This document shows positions 33,421-44,973 of a DNA stretch of 64,000 nucleotides, piece after piece. Within the stretch, counting starts at the first letter, position 1, and every line of letters begins with the position of its first letter. The position numbers and the translations under genes were made by a program. This DNA comes from Paramyrothecium sp. XJ0827 (lineage: Eukaryota; Ascomycota; Sordariomycetes; Hypocreales; Stachybotryaceae), in the NCBI GenBank assembly GCA_020881915.1, contig JAJFPB010000001.1, forward strand, positions 682,001 to 746,000, written 5' to 3'. The notes beneath the pieces are model-generated. The model did not search any database. It saw only the letters and a list, made by a program, of their open reading frames with translations, and was not told the origin of the DNA.

Positions 33421-34179
33421 ATGACGTTCCATCCTTTCTCGCGCCTCCCCTTGGAGCTTCGTTTGCAGGTCTGGGCAATGACGGTTGAGCCACGAATTCT
33501 CGAGATAAGAACGCGATTCGTTCCTGAAGGGTCCACGCCTTCCAAAGTATTGTATTCCATATTCTCTCCGACACCTGTACCCGCAATACTACAGGCATGT
33601 CATGAAGCTCGCAGTCAGGGTTATTACGAGAAAGTGTCCTACGTCGACCTGCCCACCGTGCCCTCCCTGGCAGCTGACCCAGGTTACATTTGGATCAATT
33701 ATGAGATGGACGTCGTCTGGCCCAACTACATGCAGCTGCGCATCGTGAGACAAATGGCGCCGCTTCTTCGCCGACTTAGGTTCAGATCATCCATGCGTTA
33801 CCCAGATCAAGATGATGAAGACGAAGCCTGGATCACGAACGGTGATATAATGCATTCATTTACTCGGTTGGAAGAAGTTCATATTGTCACGGACTCCTTC
33901 TTTGAATGGCATTGGGCTTGGCGCGATCTTAAATGGCCATGCAAAAGGGAAAACCTCTGGTTTGTGGACGAAAAAACGGGCGAAAAGATAACTACCCTCG
34001 AGTTGGAGAAACGTTGTTTTTTCCAAGTTTGGAATTGGATGTCCGAACACGACCGGATCCAAGTCGCGCGACTTTGGTTAGACCAAATTGCAAACTTTCT
34101 GCCCAGTCAGCTTGCGAAATACCAAGAAATAGTGGCTGAGCAGGATGCATCAAATCGAGCTGGATTAGGGAATGGCTAA
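33421..34179 (+). CDS. 2EXR-domain protein
   Basis: A single exon of 252 aa from the ATG at 33421; the longer ORF starts at a GTG two codons upstream. The N-terminus FHPFSRLPLELRLQVWAMTV followed by EPRILEIR and ILQACHEARSQGYYEKV is the signature of the 2EXR domain, an F-box-like module very common in filamentous ascomycetes. The middle part (YIWINYEMDVVWPNYM, LLRRLRFRS, LEEVHIVTDSF) fits the usual extension of these proteins. Function is not known for the family; a link to ubiquitin ligases is speculative. The gene is convergent with the secreted-protein gene at 34281. Confidence 0.8.
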   Translation: MTFHPFSRLPLELRLQVWAMTVEPRILEIRTRFVPEGSTPSKVLYSIFSPTPVPAILQACHEARSQGYYEKVSYVDLPTVPSLAADPGYIWINYEMDVVWPNYMQLRIVRQMAPLLRRLRFRSSMRYPDQDDEDEAWITNGDIMHSFTRLEEVHIVTDSFFEWHWAWRDLKWPCKRENLWFVDEKTGEKITTLELEKRCFFQVWNWMSEHDRIQVARLWLDQIANFLPSQLAKYQEIVAEQDASNRAGLGNG

Positions 34180-34280
34180 GCTGATACAGAATACCTAGTA
34201 CTTAGAAGACTACCTTTACAATCGCGTACATTGTTCTTGCGTGGGCGCAGTAAACCCAAGTGGCTCAACCCGGCCTGGCG

Positions 34281-35149
34281 TTACGGCTTCTCGATCACGC
34301 ACGGTGATGCTCGATCTTCCACTGCAACCGTTGATATGTCTCGATGATTTGGAGATGGCATAGAGCCACCTCGGGCTTACCTTTGCTGTTGACTTTGTAG
34401 AATTCATCCAAGAAGACCCTGATTATCCCCACGTAGTCCATCCCGCCGTTTCCCGCCGTTGCTGCCATCATAATCCTCGTCCAATCCATGGCTTCCCACT
34501 TGATGCCGGCTTCAGGAACGCCCCCAAGGTCTTCCGTCACAATCGGCAGCCCACCAAGTGTGTTCTCCCGTGCGGCCTCAATGACGTACTGTTCGTGGTC
34601 GCCGGTGCGCGCAATGAGAATCTTCTCCAAAGTCGCGTCGAAGTCTCGCCATAAGTGCTCGTTTTGACTGGTCCTCCTCTTATTCCATGTGTCCTCCGCC
34701 ACTTTGCCGAGCTGCATGATGTAGCCGGAAAAATCGTCGGCGACGTCCCTCATAACGTGGTGGAGGAAAAACTGTGGTACCTTCTTGTGTATTTGCTTGA
34801 CGTAATATTGAAAGCAGCGCAAAGCGGTGGACTCGGCGTCGAGCCTTCCGGTATTCAAGTCGTAGGATGCTGGTAGAGCTGATCCTCCCAAGTGCTGCAT
34901 CAGCTGTTCGTATGTGCATCGGCCCTGGCCATCGTAGGACTGGCTACAAGGTTTCCAGTCCCCTAAGCACTTTTTCTCCTGCATGTCAAACTTGGTGCAA
35001 CTGTGCCCAATAGTCTGCTCGCCTTCCGGATTGAGCGCGTCGATCTGGTAAGCCTGGTAGAGCCAGGCTCGCTCGAGGCAACCATGGTAGCCTCCAGCCA
35101 CGACAACGCCGATGAGGCAGAAAAGGCCGAATGCAAAGGAAGATTTCAT
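34281..35149 (-). CDS. secreted protein of unknown function
   Basis: I start at MKSSFAFGLFCLIGVVVAG (ATG at 35149), a clear signal peptide, rather than 28 codons upstream. Exon 1 is 34381-35149 and exon 2 is 34281-34321, giving 269 aa; the intron 34322-34380 has a GTAAGC donor and TTGCAG acceptor. Unspliced, the frame would end at 34295 with 284 aa. The mature N-terminus GGYHGCLERAWLYQAYQIDA, IGHSCTKFDMQEKKCLGDWK and the cysteines C-SQSYDGQGRC suggest disulfide bonds. Splicing gives a tail with a further Cys (SPCVIEKP). I recall similar unassigned secreted proteins in fungal pathogens but cannot name a family. A four-unit repeat lies about 110 bp upstream of the ATG. Confidence 0.65.
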
Positions 35150-35260
35150 GGCTCCGTCGAGGTAGAATAGTGACAATGGATTGTGAGATGTCGTGAGACG
35201 GGGTGCTGCAGGAGAAAAGATAAAAGGCACCAAAAGCCAAGGACTTTGTGCACGAGGGAA

Positions 35261-35533
35261 GATGAATGAAATGACTGTGTTGTCGACGGACGGTGAAGAT
35301 CAAGGTTTCTGTGAACAGAAAAGAGGATGGATGATCGAAATGATTGTGTTGTCGAGGTGAAGAGCAAGGGATTCTGTAAACAGAAAAGGAGATGGATGAT
35401 CGAAACGACTGTTGTGGACAGACAGCGAAGATCAAGGGGGATTCTGTGGACAGAAGAGAAGATGGATGATCGAGATGACTATGTTGTCGAAGAGAGTGAA
35501 GATCAAGGATTCCGTGCACAGAAAAGAAGACGG
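35261..35533. repeat. tandem repeat, four units of 65-70 bp
   Basis: Units begin at 35261, 35330, 35395 and 35465 and end at 35533. Each opens with GATGATCGAAATGA or a close variant, has TGTTGTCGA near base 20, GAAGATCAAGG in the middle and TTCTGTGAACAGAAAAG near the end. They differ by point changes and small indels, so the array is old. It sits in the 5' flank (promoter or 5' leader) of the minus-strand secreted-protein gene. Confidence 0.8.
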
Positions 35534-37359
35534 ACTTGGGGAGAAGCAGCATCCTCTACCGTGGGGAGGCCGGCACCTTATGTCGGACCATCGTGAACCT
35601 GGGATCCAAGACAGCCCATCTGCGAGATTCGGTCCCATCCCAGCCCGACACCCACCGATCGACCAGATTTCGCGAATTCTCTTGGACGAACGCGGGAAGA
35701 TGCCAGATCGCCCGCACTATTGCGTTGATACGGGACGATGCCGACCGACCAAAATTCCTGCATTCTCTTGACGTGGCGCGGGAAGGTGCTGGCTGACGGT
35801 CAACAAAGGTCAGGCGGTCTACGGTTTCTCGCACCTTTGCATTCGAGGGCGGGTCTGTGGAAATGGGAAGCGGAAGAGGAAGGGGAAGCGACGGGGGCGA
35901 TGCTGAGCACGAGGGCAGGTTGCATGAAGGGCCTCGGGTCCTCAGGCATCTTGTTTGCCTCTTCCAGCCCGTCAAGCTGTCGTTCTCGATGTCCTTGGAA
36001 ACTTGGCAATTCTTTCCAGTCCAAAGCCGCTTCAGAAATGCTCTCTCGGCGTCTTCACTGCTAAGCCTAGGTCCTCCCGACCACTTTCAGTCCAATTTGG
36101 GACGTGCGCCCGCTTCAAAAAAGCACATTCCCTCCATGCTTGCGAAAAAAATTTGTCACAAGCAAGCCACTGTTACTGTACACTTGTTTGCCGTGGCTTT
36201 CGATCTCAGCAAGGGCTTTCCGCCACGTACCCTGGCGCCGGTAGCCCACCACATGAAACCAAGTGGCTCCTTGCAAGTACAGAGGCGTCCTGCCCGGCCT
36301 GCAAAGACGGAACTCGGCCGCCGACGGGATGATTGGCTTTCCCTTAGCCACTGAACCCCTTCAGCGGTTGCCGCGGTTGCCTGTGACACCGCAAGCACGT
36401 TCAAAGGCAAACGTGGCCGCGCAAGGTAATGTAGACGACCACGAAACAGGCGGCGGGGTCCCTCTCGGGCGGGCGCATGCATCATGTTCGAAGGGAGCGG
36501 AAAACTGAACTAGACAGTGCAGAATCGAAAAGCGGTCTAGCGTCGGCAGGCGCATCGTCGCAAACGACATTGATCAGCGGCGTCATGGTGCGTACTGGCA
36601 AATGCCATGGCCGGAGGACTGTATTTGCCGATGATGCAAAACACGTCCAGATATGGTATTCTAATAGAATACGTGATTGTTAGGCCGACCTTGAGACAGA
36701 AGGGACCAGGCTAGGGCCTTAGGCGAGATTTCCATGTCTCCATCCTACACGAGGCGTCCAACTGTAACATGCCGGTCACACCGATGCTCACCAGCCAACC
36801 AGGTATCTTAGCTTTGGCCATCGTTTTGTTGTTGGACTTCGAAAAGTGTGAGCTTCTTCGGATATGTACCGTCCCGATGCTGGCTTCTTGTCATGGAATG
36901 TTTTCAACCACGAAATAAACCGAAGGCTGGATGGCTCACTCCAGGTGCTAACGTGTTCAGAGTGAAGAGGTTGCATGCATCGCCAACCTAAGGTGGTGGC
37001 ATGCACGCGCACTTCTTCGTCCCACACCAAAACGTAGCCTCTGTATGTGCATTGCCGGATGATGCTTCCATTTTCGTTGGAGTTGACCTGTCCTGCCCGT
37101 CTCAGCCAAAAGGCTTAGAGTGAGACTCCTGAGGACTAAGTGCTTCCATAGGTATACCCATGCATGGATTTTCATCAAGATCTGACTGCCATGTGGACTT
37201 TGGTGTGATAGCGCCAGTCCATGGGAAGGTCCGGGCTGGGAATAGCTTGGTCATGTAGCACGATGAAGTCCGGGTTGTTGAGAGGGTCGAATAGGTCCCC
37301 AAAAGAGATGACCAGGGATGACTTGAAGGCAGGGTAATACAGCTAGGGACAGGACCCTT
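35534..37359. other. intergenic, possibly decayed DNA
   Basis: ORFs up to 165 codons on both strands overlap one another and show no domains. A minus-strand piece near 37195-37330 reads PAFKSSLVISFGDLFDP in an open 55-codon frame and looks formerly coding, but I cannot assign it. The right end borders the Zn2Cys6 pseudogene. Confidence 0.4.
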
Positions 37360-38870
37360 ACTGGACGTGATAGATATACGGAGGGGGCAGCTCCATAATC
37401 CATTGGTTCCAATATGGCTTGACCGGTAGGCTCGCTAGCCATTTTGTCAGTGAAAGGTGGATGTGTGCAACAGTAATTGCCACAAGAGTGGTGTCTGCCG
37501 CAACCATGAGTCGCCGGTTTTCGAGATCTGCGTTATGCGAGTGTGCACAATTTGGGCTAGCTCTATGCGATACTTGAGAGCCTCTGCAAGGCCAACACCA
37601 TCTTCGGGGCGGTAACAGAGGTTCCTGTTGCAACATAGGTATCAACCAAACCTGCCCAGTGTGGCGGGCACGGGATTCGAACGGTCCCTGCGACATCGGA
37701 TTCTTGCGGGGAGCGAGCCGGCGGGCTGCTAAAGGAAAGGCTCGACTGCTTATCAGCGACGAGCGCTGCCTAATAGATACATCTGAGGACTTCACGCTTA
37801 ACATCAGGATCTTACGCATCTTCCCATTTACCACGGTCAAAGTGCAGTCCCATCTCGTGAGTAGGTCGAAATGCTATAGCGTGATACAGCTAACCGTTGG
37901 ATGCCCTACCACGGCCGATCTCAAGTTGGCCCAAACGAAGCAAGGCTTGTAGTACCGTTCGGTCTGGGTTGTTAAATGAAGCTTGTCGCAGAACTTCAGC
38001 CTGGCCGATAAAAATGTCCGATAATGCAGGTTCGCGGGGTGCAACCGCGCCCCTGGTGCAGAATGCAGATGGCCCATAGCAGTAAGTCTGAGTAGTAGGG
38101 GGCCTCCGCCGACGTCATAACGTCGGACAACATACTCTCTGTACACACACATGCAATACTGACACTGATGTTTGAACAAGGTGGCCATCAGTCGCTGCGG
38201 CGCGTCATCTTGTGGAGCAAATGATGTAGGCTCCGGTATGTAGGCCAAGTCCACGTAGTAGTTCCCTGGTGTCGTATGCGCGAACGGTGCTGCAGTGTTT
38301 GGGACCGTGCCCAGAGCAATTTTGCAGCCTCATTCTCCAAGGAAGAGGTACTTGCCGGCTCACCCACGTTGAAGGGAAACAAGCTTGTACTACCGTAGAA
38401 GTGAGGCGCACCTCCGACCCCCGCTTTGCGCAGCTGGCCAGCTCTCGCGCGTGCAATACTGACCGGCTCGTCCTGTTTCCCACAGTTCGGACTTGGTTCT
38501 TGGTCGTGAAATCACGCGGCACTGCTGGCTGCAGCAGGGCTCGCATGATCAACCAGAAACTGACGAAGCATCCCCTCGCGCTGTTGCCCTTCGCTCGAGG
38601 CGATGTTACCAATGAAGACCTCCAATGCCGCCACCTGGGTCTCAAGAGCCTGCACGTGACTTTTGTGGATTCTCCTGCTCCGGCCAAAGGCCCTCTCTGT
38701 CAGTACAATATTATGTTGTGCCATCTGTACAGGGAGCATCACACCTCAGTTTTTGACCACTTTCGGAACGTCGGCTATCAACTCCGGTTTTCCGGCATCT
38801 TTGGCATGGCTCCCGAGAATTCGCTTTCGATCTTCGCCCACCTGTCAGTCAGGATTGACGCAAGCCCAGG
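37360..38870 (-). pseudogene. decayed Zn2Cys6 transcription factor
   Basis: Pieces of one regulator lie in order on the minus strand but in changing frames. A coiled coil (SHVQALETQVAAL, about 38570-38650) ends at an in-frame TGA near 38510. The same frame resumes to FYGSTSLFPF (about 38370-38400). A frameshift near 38285 leads to LFKHQCQYCMCVYREY. A further frame gives NNPDRTVLQALLRLGQLEIG (about 37900-37975), and another EDGVGLAEALKYRIELAQIV (about 37545-37605) followed by WLASLPVKPYWNQW. Together these follow the order of the fungal-specific transcription factor domain. Cysteine-rich scraps (CQRCRKTGV, QKLRCDAPC) near 38750-38830 may be the zinc cluster. At least one stop and several frameshifts make a working product unlikely. 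Borders are approximate. Confidence 0.65.
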
Positions 38871-40317
38871 AGCGTAAACTTCCCACCTTTCTGCGCCTGC
38901 ATCGTTCGCGTGACAACGTACCTGTGTCACCACCCGCGACAGGGCTCTCCATTCGGTCAAATAGGTATGGAGATCAGACCTGGCTTGCCATCAGCATGCG
39001 GGCACAAGCGCGGATAGCGGACAAGGTATTTCCAAAATTGATGCTGTTCGGGAGATAACCAGCAGACACACCGACGTACGGAAAGCCGATAGCATGGGGG
39101 TGGGATGCTGCCAAGTCGTTGGGAATAGAAGATATTGATCAGCCTCAACCTTATCGGTAGTTGCGGCAGTAAAGGAGGCGATCGCCTCGGTGTCAGTCTC
39201 GGTATGAGACTACAATAACACGACTGGGTGGCCTGTTAACTTCGCTAACGAGTTTATGGAAGGACCAACGCCCGAGATTACCTGTCTATTGGCCACTAGA
39301 TCCTCATCTAGACGGCTAGCATCCTTTGTCGCGCCTTTCCTAACTCAACGTATACCATAGACTTCTTCGGGCCTTCTTATAAACGTGAGAAACTTGATAA
39401 GAAGCACCAGAAAATTCTTCAATCTTACATTGGGGGACTTGGAAAACGATGACATGCCACTTATTTATCGTTCAAAACACCCCGCTAGAACACCAGCCTA
39501 TGCAACACATTCTTCATGAACACTGGCGGAATATCGGGCATTAAGTTGATGTGTCGTCTTTCGATCACCTCATATTCTATGCGCTTCAAATTTCACAATG
39601 GAGAGCAAGACTTGGAAGTCATATAGACCGGACCTACAAAGCTGAGGAACTTAAACACGACACTCCGTCACTCAGGCCAGCTACCGTACTCTGTGCTTCA
39701 CTACAGTGTGTACTCCACAGCTATTAAGAGACTCTTGACAGCGGACCTGAGAATAGACTCCGGAGACTTCAGGCGGGGTCGGGTTAGCGCGTTTTTGCAG
39801 TCCGAGGTGGCGTCTTGCCCACAGGTTGCTCAAGACAAATCTATGTACCTCATGAAGTCTGCAGTCTCCTCATGGGCTTGTAGGGCCGGATCTGTCCCCC
39901 AAGCTATCGAAGGTTTGTCCCGAAATTTCACTCTCAGTCTGATTACGAGCTCTGTGCTCTTAGGCTCTCGGGATGTAGATATAACAGTAGCATCGTCGCT
40001 GAATCAATATCGATACAACAGGTGAATCTCCTGGCTGTATATCTGACTGGACTGGCACTTACACTTGGCGGAATCACAATAGGGCTACTCGCATTCATTA
40101 ACAACGGGTTCAGTGCTAGTACATCACTCTCTAGCATGATGCTTGCCACAAGAAGCCAGCAGCTATATCCTCTTCCAAGTGAAAGACCTCTTTTGCCGCG
40201 CCTAACACTTGACAAAGGGCTGTCGAAGACGGAGTTGACATACAGTACCCTGCCGGTGGATAGGCCCAGGATTGGCGAAAGCAAAACACGACTGGTCAGG
40301 CGACTAGTGTTTCAACT
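38871..40317. other. intergenic, no gene recognised
   Basis: Lies between two pseudogenes. Short ORFs only; no domain, transposase or RNA gene recognised. Probably decayed DNA. Confidence 0.4.
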
Positions 40318-41262
40318 TCACGGTAACAGGATACCGCAGTATGACGACGACAGAAACGTACTGTCTTTCAAGTAAAGATAGTGCTGTTGGCTCAAGCCCT
40401 GACTCTCAGCTAAGGCCTCAACGATAGCAATAAACTCCTTGTGGCATTCAGGGAGAAGTATTGCTACCATTGAATCACCTAAATTCCAGTTTCCCGCCGC
40501 CCCTTTGATAATTCTTTCGGTGATTTGAATCTCGCTTTTTCGCTTCATGAAAAGCAGAGACGTTATCTTGTCGCCAGAATACGGATTGCTTACCGCAGCT
40601 TTGACGATATCTTCGGTAAACTTGATCTCCATTCCTCGCTATCGGAGTAGCAATGCGATTATAGGGTGCCCGAAGTCAGTATTGCCTGCCGCAGCTCTGA
40701 GGATACCCCGTGTGATGTTGAACTCGTCTCCACGAAGTTCAATAAAGAGATTCACTATCGAATCATCTCTCTTTTGCACGGCAGTCTTGACCATATCTTC
40801 TTTGATGAGATTGTCGTGTCGTTGAATCAGAACCAGTCGTATTGTTTGAGCATTTGAGTGCTGAATGATGGACGCGAAAGCCCCCTTGGTTATGGTATTG
40901 TTGCCACGCAGGAGCAGCTTCATGACATCTGTATCAGTCTCCTCATTTTGCAGTGCATTCGCAATTATGTCATTTGTGATCGTAAAGTCAACAATAGCGG
41001 TCTGCCAAGCCGGATAATCTCTGATCAAGGGTCTCAACTTCTCCAAGTTGGCGAGCGGGGCAGATCTGAAGTCGAGCCACGTTCTGGGAATACGAGATCG
41101 GCGACTACGCCAATGCCGCCGAGTGGACGCCCTGCGCAGGTAAAGAGGCAGGTAATAAATAACCGGCATTTGAACATGGGCTACCCCGCGCAATACACCC
41201 GAGCAAGCATGGGGAACTTGGAAGTTTTCCGACCCGTCGGTTAAATCAGAGCGCGAATGCAT
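40318..41262 (-). pseudogene. NLR C-terminal repeat-domain fragment, broken
   Basis: Two open pieces in one frame, 40639-41262 and 40318-40632, are separated by an in-frame TAG at 40639-40641. Both consist of about 34-residue units with the signature I-T-E-x-I-x-K-A-A-A-G-N and xAxLL, for example FNITRGILRAAAGNTDFG, then KFTEDIVKAAVSNPYSGDK and ITERIIKGAAGNWNLGD. Such repeats form the C-terminal sensor part of many fungal NLR proteins. The TAG stands where CAG (LLLRQRG) would fit; a CpA to TpA change is the mark of repeat-induced point mutation. No NACHT domain is found upstream. Best read as the stranded 3' end of an NLR gene. Confidence 0.6.
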
Positions 41263-41390
41263 TAAGTCAACTCCTTCTCACGTTGACCTATAAAAGAGTT
41301 AGTAGACCCGATGAATCAGTAAGTATTCTATATTCATAGTAGTATGACTTAGAATTGTGCAAAAGTAATCCTACATATCGGAAAAGAGCC

Positions 41391-43975
41391 ATGCCATGTC
41401 TCAAGCCCTACTTGGCCCTCCTGGCTCTTGGAGTAGGAGCTCTAGCCGCCACCGAGAACCAGTCACGCTTGTGGTACAAGCAGCCCGCTGAAGAATGGAC
41501 CGACGCCCTCCCCATTGGCAATGGCCGTATAGGTGCCATGATCTACGGTAATCCTGTCTCGGAGCGACTCCAGATCAACGAAGAGACCCTTTACAGCGGC
41601 GGAGGCAACAGGTCGAGACTCAATCAGAACGCCTGGGAGAGTGTTGTTGAAGTTCGTAGGCTTTTAAATGAAGGTCGAGTCTCCGAAGCCGAGAAGTTGG
41701 CACAGCTGGGCATGGTGGCTACTCCTCAATCTAGTGGTCACTACGAAACGCTTGGCGAAATCGAGGTCTTCTCCGACGACACAGATAGCTTTTCCAAGGA
41801 TACCTATGAGCGCTGGCTTGACCTCGACACGGCCATCTCCGGAGTGAAGTTCAGTGTTGGTGATAGCATCATTGAGCGCGAGATGTTCGTGTCGGCGCCA
41901 GAGAATGTCCTGGTCCATCGCATTGCCGTATCAGAGGGCTCTCACAGATTGTCTTTCCAGATGCGTGCCTATAGGCATGTAGGCGGGATTGGCGGAGACA
42001 GCATGTCCCACACCGCGTTCAATAAGCACGAAGATACCACATACATGACTGGAGCCCCAACCGGCTGGGACCCAATCCAATTCGCCACTGGCTTGACGAT
42101 CCAAACCAATGGCAACCTTCGGGCTATTGGAGAATTCCTCGTTGTCGAGAATGCCACAGAAGCTGTTGCTTACTTCACCGCAGCCACAACCTACCGCCAT
42201 GAAGACATATTCGGTGTTGTTGACGAGACCCTTGCCAAGGCTAAGGGCATGAGTTATGAGGATATTCGGGAACGGCATGTTGAGGACTACCATGCCCTGT
42301 ATGGTACCTGCACCTTGTCCCTGGACGCCGCGGATCACGAGGGCTCCGATCTTCCAACCGATCAGCGCATTAACGCGACAAGACGAGGAGCGAATGACCT
42401 TGGACTTATTTCGCTTACTTTCAACTATGGCAGATATCTACTCATTGCGTCGTCGCGCGAGGGTACCTTACCGGCCAATTTGCAGGGTATCTGGAATCAG
42501 GATTATAACCCTTCTTGGGGATCCAAGTACACAGTAAACATCAAGTACGTGCTGCGCGTGACGGTTCATTTCAATCTTATTTATTAATGGGTTCGTGAAA
42601 CTAGTCTCCAAATGAACTACTGGCCCGCCGAGGTTACAGGTCTCGGCAGCTTGCAAAACCAGCTCTTTGATCTCATCGAGTTGATGCGAATCGATGGCAC
42701 CAAGACAGCGCGTCAGATGTGAGCCTGCCCTCCGCTCTAGTGAATGACTTGGCTTCGTTTGCTGACAATATTAGGTATAACGCCTCTGGATGGATGACGC
42801 ATCACAATACGGATGCTTTTGGTTCGACTGAGCCAGAAGACCGCTGGCTCGCTTCTACATACTGGCCCGTCTCCTCCGCCTGGCTTTGCACGCATATTTT
42901 AGAGCACTTTTTCTACACTGGAGACGAAGCTTTCCTCCGAGAGAAGATGGGAACTCTAAATGAGTGCATCGTCTTCTTCCTTGATGTTCTCCAGCCCTTC
43001 CAGCGGGACGGTAACGAATACCTCGTCATTTCACCTTCGCTCTCCCCAGAGAACAACTACATGGGCCCTGATGGCAAGCCACACCCATTTACGGTCGGGC
43101 CTACTTGCGATTTCCAAATTCTGGAGCACCTTTTCAAAGACTATCTTCGTGCCGTGGGATTAGTTAGCGACACAGGAGTCGACCAGGCCTTCCTTCAGCG
43201 CATTGAGGACACCATGGCCAAGTTTCCCCCGTACCAGATCTCGAAGCGATACCCCGGCGTCATTCAGGAGTGGATAGAGGACTACGAAGAAGCTGAGCCG
43301 GGCCACCGCCATATCTCGCATCTCTACGCACTTCATCCTGGGTCGCAGATCCCACCTCCTGATGCACCCGGGCACGATGAGACTCTTTGGAAGGCTGCTC
43401 GTCATACTCTAGACTACCGTTTGGAGAACGGCGGTGCTGGCACTGGTTGGTCGCGTGCCTGGACAATTAATTGGTACGCAAGGTTACTTGATGGCCCTGA
43501 GCTGGCCCGCAATATCTTTGAGTTCTACAATTTTAGTGTTTACAATAACCTTTTTGACTCACACCCGCCCTTCCAAATCGATGGAAACTTTGGCTTTACC
43601 GCTGGTGTTGCTGAGGCCCTGATTCAATCACACTTCATCACCGCCGATGGCGCCCGCGAGGTCTGGCTATTGCCTGCGCTGCCACCCAAATGGGAGTCTG
43701 GTAAGGTCAATGGCTTGGTTACCCGCGGTGGCTTTGTTTTGGATTTCGAGTGGTCATCCGGGAGAATATCGAAGCTCAAGATCAGAAGCAAGTTGGGCGG
43801 CGACTTGATCCTAAAATTCGGTGTTGGCGGCGGAATTCCCAAGGTCCAGGGAAGCGATTCAGCAAGGTCTGCAAGGGTTTCTGACAACTCCAAAATTGAG
43901 ATTAGTACTAATAGGGGTGATGAGCTCGAGTATGAGCTGTCTTGGGAGGAACGCGTTGATCATTATACAAACTAA
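41391..43975 (+). CDS. GH95 family alpha-L-fucosidase-type glycoside hydrolase
   Basis: Three exons, 41391-42544, 42605-42718, 42775-43975 (822 aa). The signal peptide is MPCLKPYLALLALGVGALAA (ATG at 41391). The N-terminal domain starts LWYKQPAEEWTDALPIGNGR with INEETLYSGG. The catalytic (alpha/alpha)6 barrel has LPANLQGIWNQDYNPSWGSK, NINLQMNYWPAEVTGL (the two asparagines that activate water in GH95 enzymes, restored by the first splice), SPSLSPENNY, GHRHISHLYALHPGSQI, GTGWSRAWTINWYARL and FQIDGNFGFTAGVAEALIQS. Length is normal for the family. The enzyme should act outside the cell on alpha-1,2-fucosyl or alpha-galactosyl groups of plant xyloglucan or pectin; the choice between fucose and galactose cannot be read from sequence. 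It neighbours a pectate lyase. Confidence 0.9.
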
Positions 43976-44862
43976 GCACAAGAATATTATAGTACCTAGC
44001 GAAGGGTTACTGGACGGACATTGGGAGTCATCCGCTATTAAGCACAAGAACTTCCTTGAGGACATTAGCGACGTATATAAAAATTGATATATTTTGAATA
44101 AAAAAATAAGATCTTAAATATGCTTTCTAAGATCATAACTTATTTTCTCAATTTACTGATTTAGCTTATAAAAAGGCAGGTTAGCTTGGCCCCGGCTTAT
44201 TAAAGGCTTGGCTTTATATAGTACATTAGCCTTATCCCTACCCTCAACCGCTCCCCACATGGAAGTATCAGGCGACGCAGCAAATAGAGTGCGCCAAGAC
44301 TTCAATCTCCGAAAAGTCAAGAAAAATTCTAGTACTAATATTAAGCTCTAATTTTTCCCGAGGGGGGATGTTCATCCGAACTGTTCTGGAAGTCAAGGCA
44401 CGCCTGCCTTTGACTCGGAGTATGTTCCCCGGCAAACTGCCTGCCCCTTGCTCGCTACTCTTTCTCCCGGACGGGATGTGTTGATCTCTCTCGTGGCTGT
44501 TTGGTAGCATTGAGCGCCACCATGAGCCATTTTCAATGGACTATCGGTTGGAGTTGAAGCGCCGATCAAAGGTGACGTGGGCAATGTTCCGCAAGAACTA
44601 CCGTACTCAATCTGATGCGGTTTTTGTTTCTCCACGTATAGCCAGACTTCCACTATAGAGCTACGCCAATGCCAGGATTAGGCTAGCAGGAAACAAGATT
44701 GCCTTGGGTCCATGTTGAGGACCTGCAGTGGGGTAAACATAAGCCGTTGTCCGCAGGGCGGACACTCAACCTCCGACCTGATCAACGGCAGCGGCAGGCG
44801 GTTCGTCTGGACAGAGCCGAAGCTAGGGCACTGTGAGAAGGAACTAATCACCTGATTGAAGT
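43976..44862. other. intergenic, AT-rich part with a short direct repeat
   Basis: TAAGCACAAGAA followed some 20 nt later by TAGCGA occurs at 43974-44002 and again at 44039-44070. Positions 44080-44220 are AT-rich. The right part is the pectate lyase promoter. No gene recognised. Confidence 0.45.
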
Positions 44863-44870
44863 ATAAATAG
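44863..44870 (+). promoter_or_regulatory. TATA box of the pectate lyase gene
   Basis: TATAAATA lies 104 bp before the ATG at 44974. With a start about 30 bp downstream, the leader would be about 75 nt. Strong match and good position; transcription start not seen. Confidence 0.55.
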
Positions 44871-44973
44871 ACGCTTCTCCCCGGAGGCAGAAGCGAGAAG
44901 CTCTTACTTTTACAGCAGGGATCCTTCATCTGTCCCCTCTTCCCATCCTTCAAGGCCTTCCCGAAAAGCAATC

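Noticed and set aside
35857..36354. 165-codon plus-strand ORF
   Set aside because: Overlapped by several equal ORFs in other frames, no domain, no start context; cannot be supported.
37600..37760. GTTCGAATCCC box B-like motif, minus strand, as a tRNA gene
   Set aside because: No matching acceptor or T stem and no box A at the right distance; it lies inside the Zn2Cys6 pseudogene, whose reading explains it.
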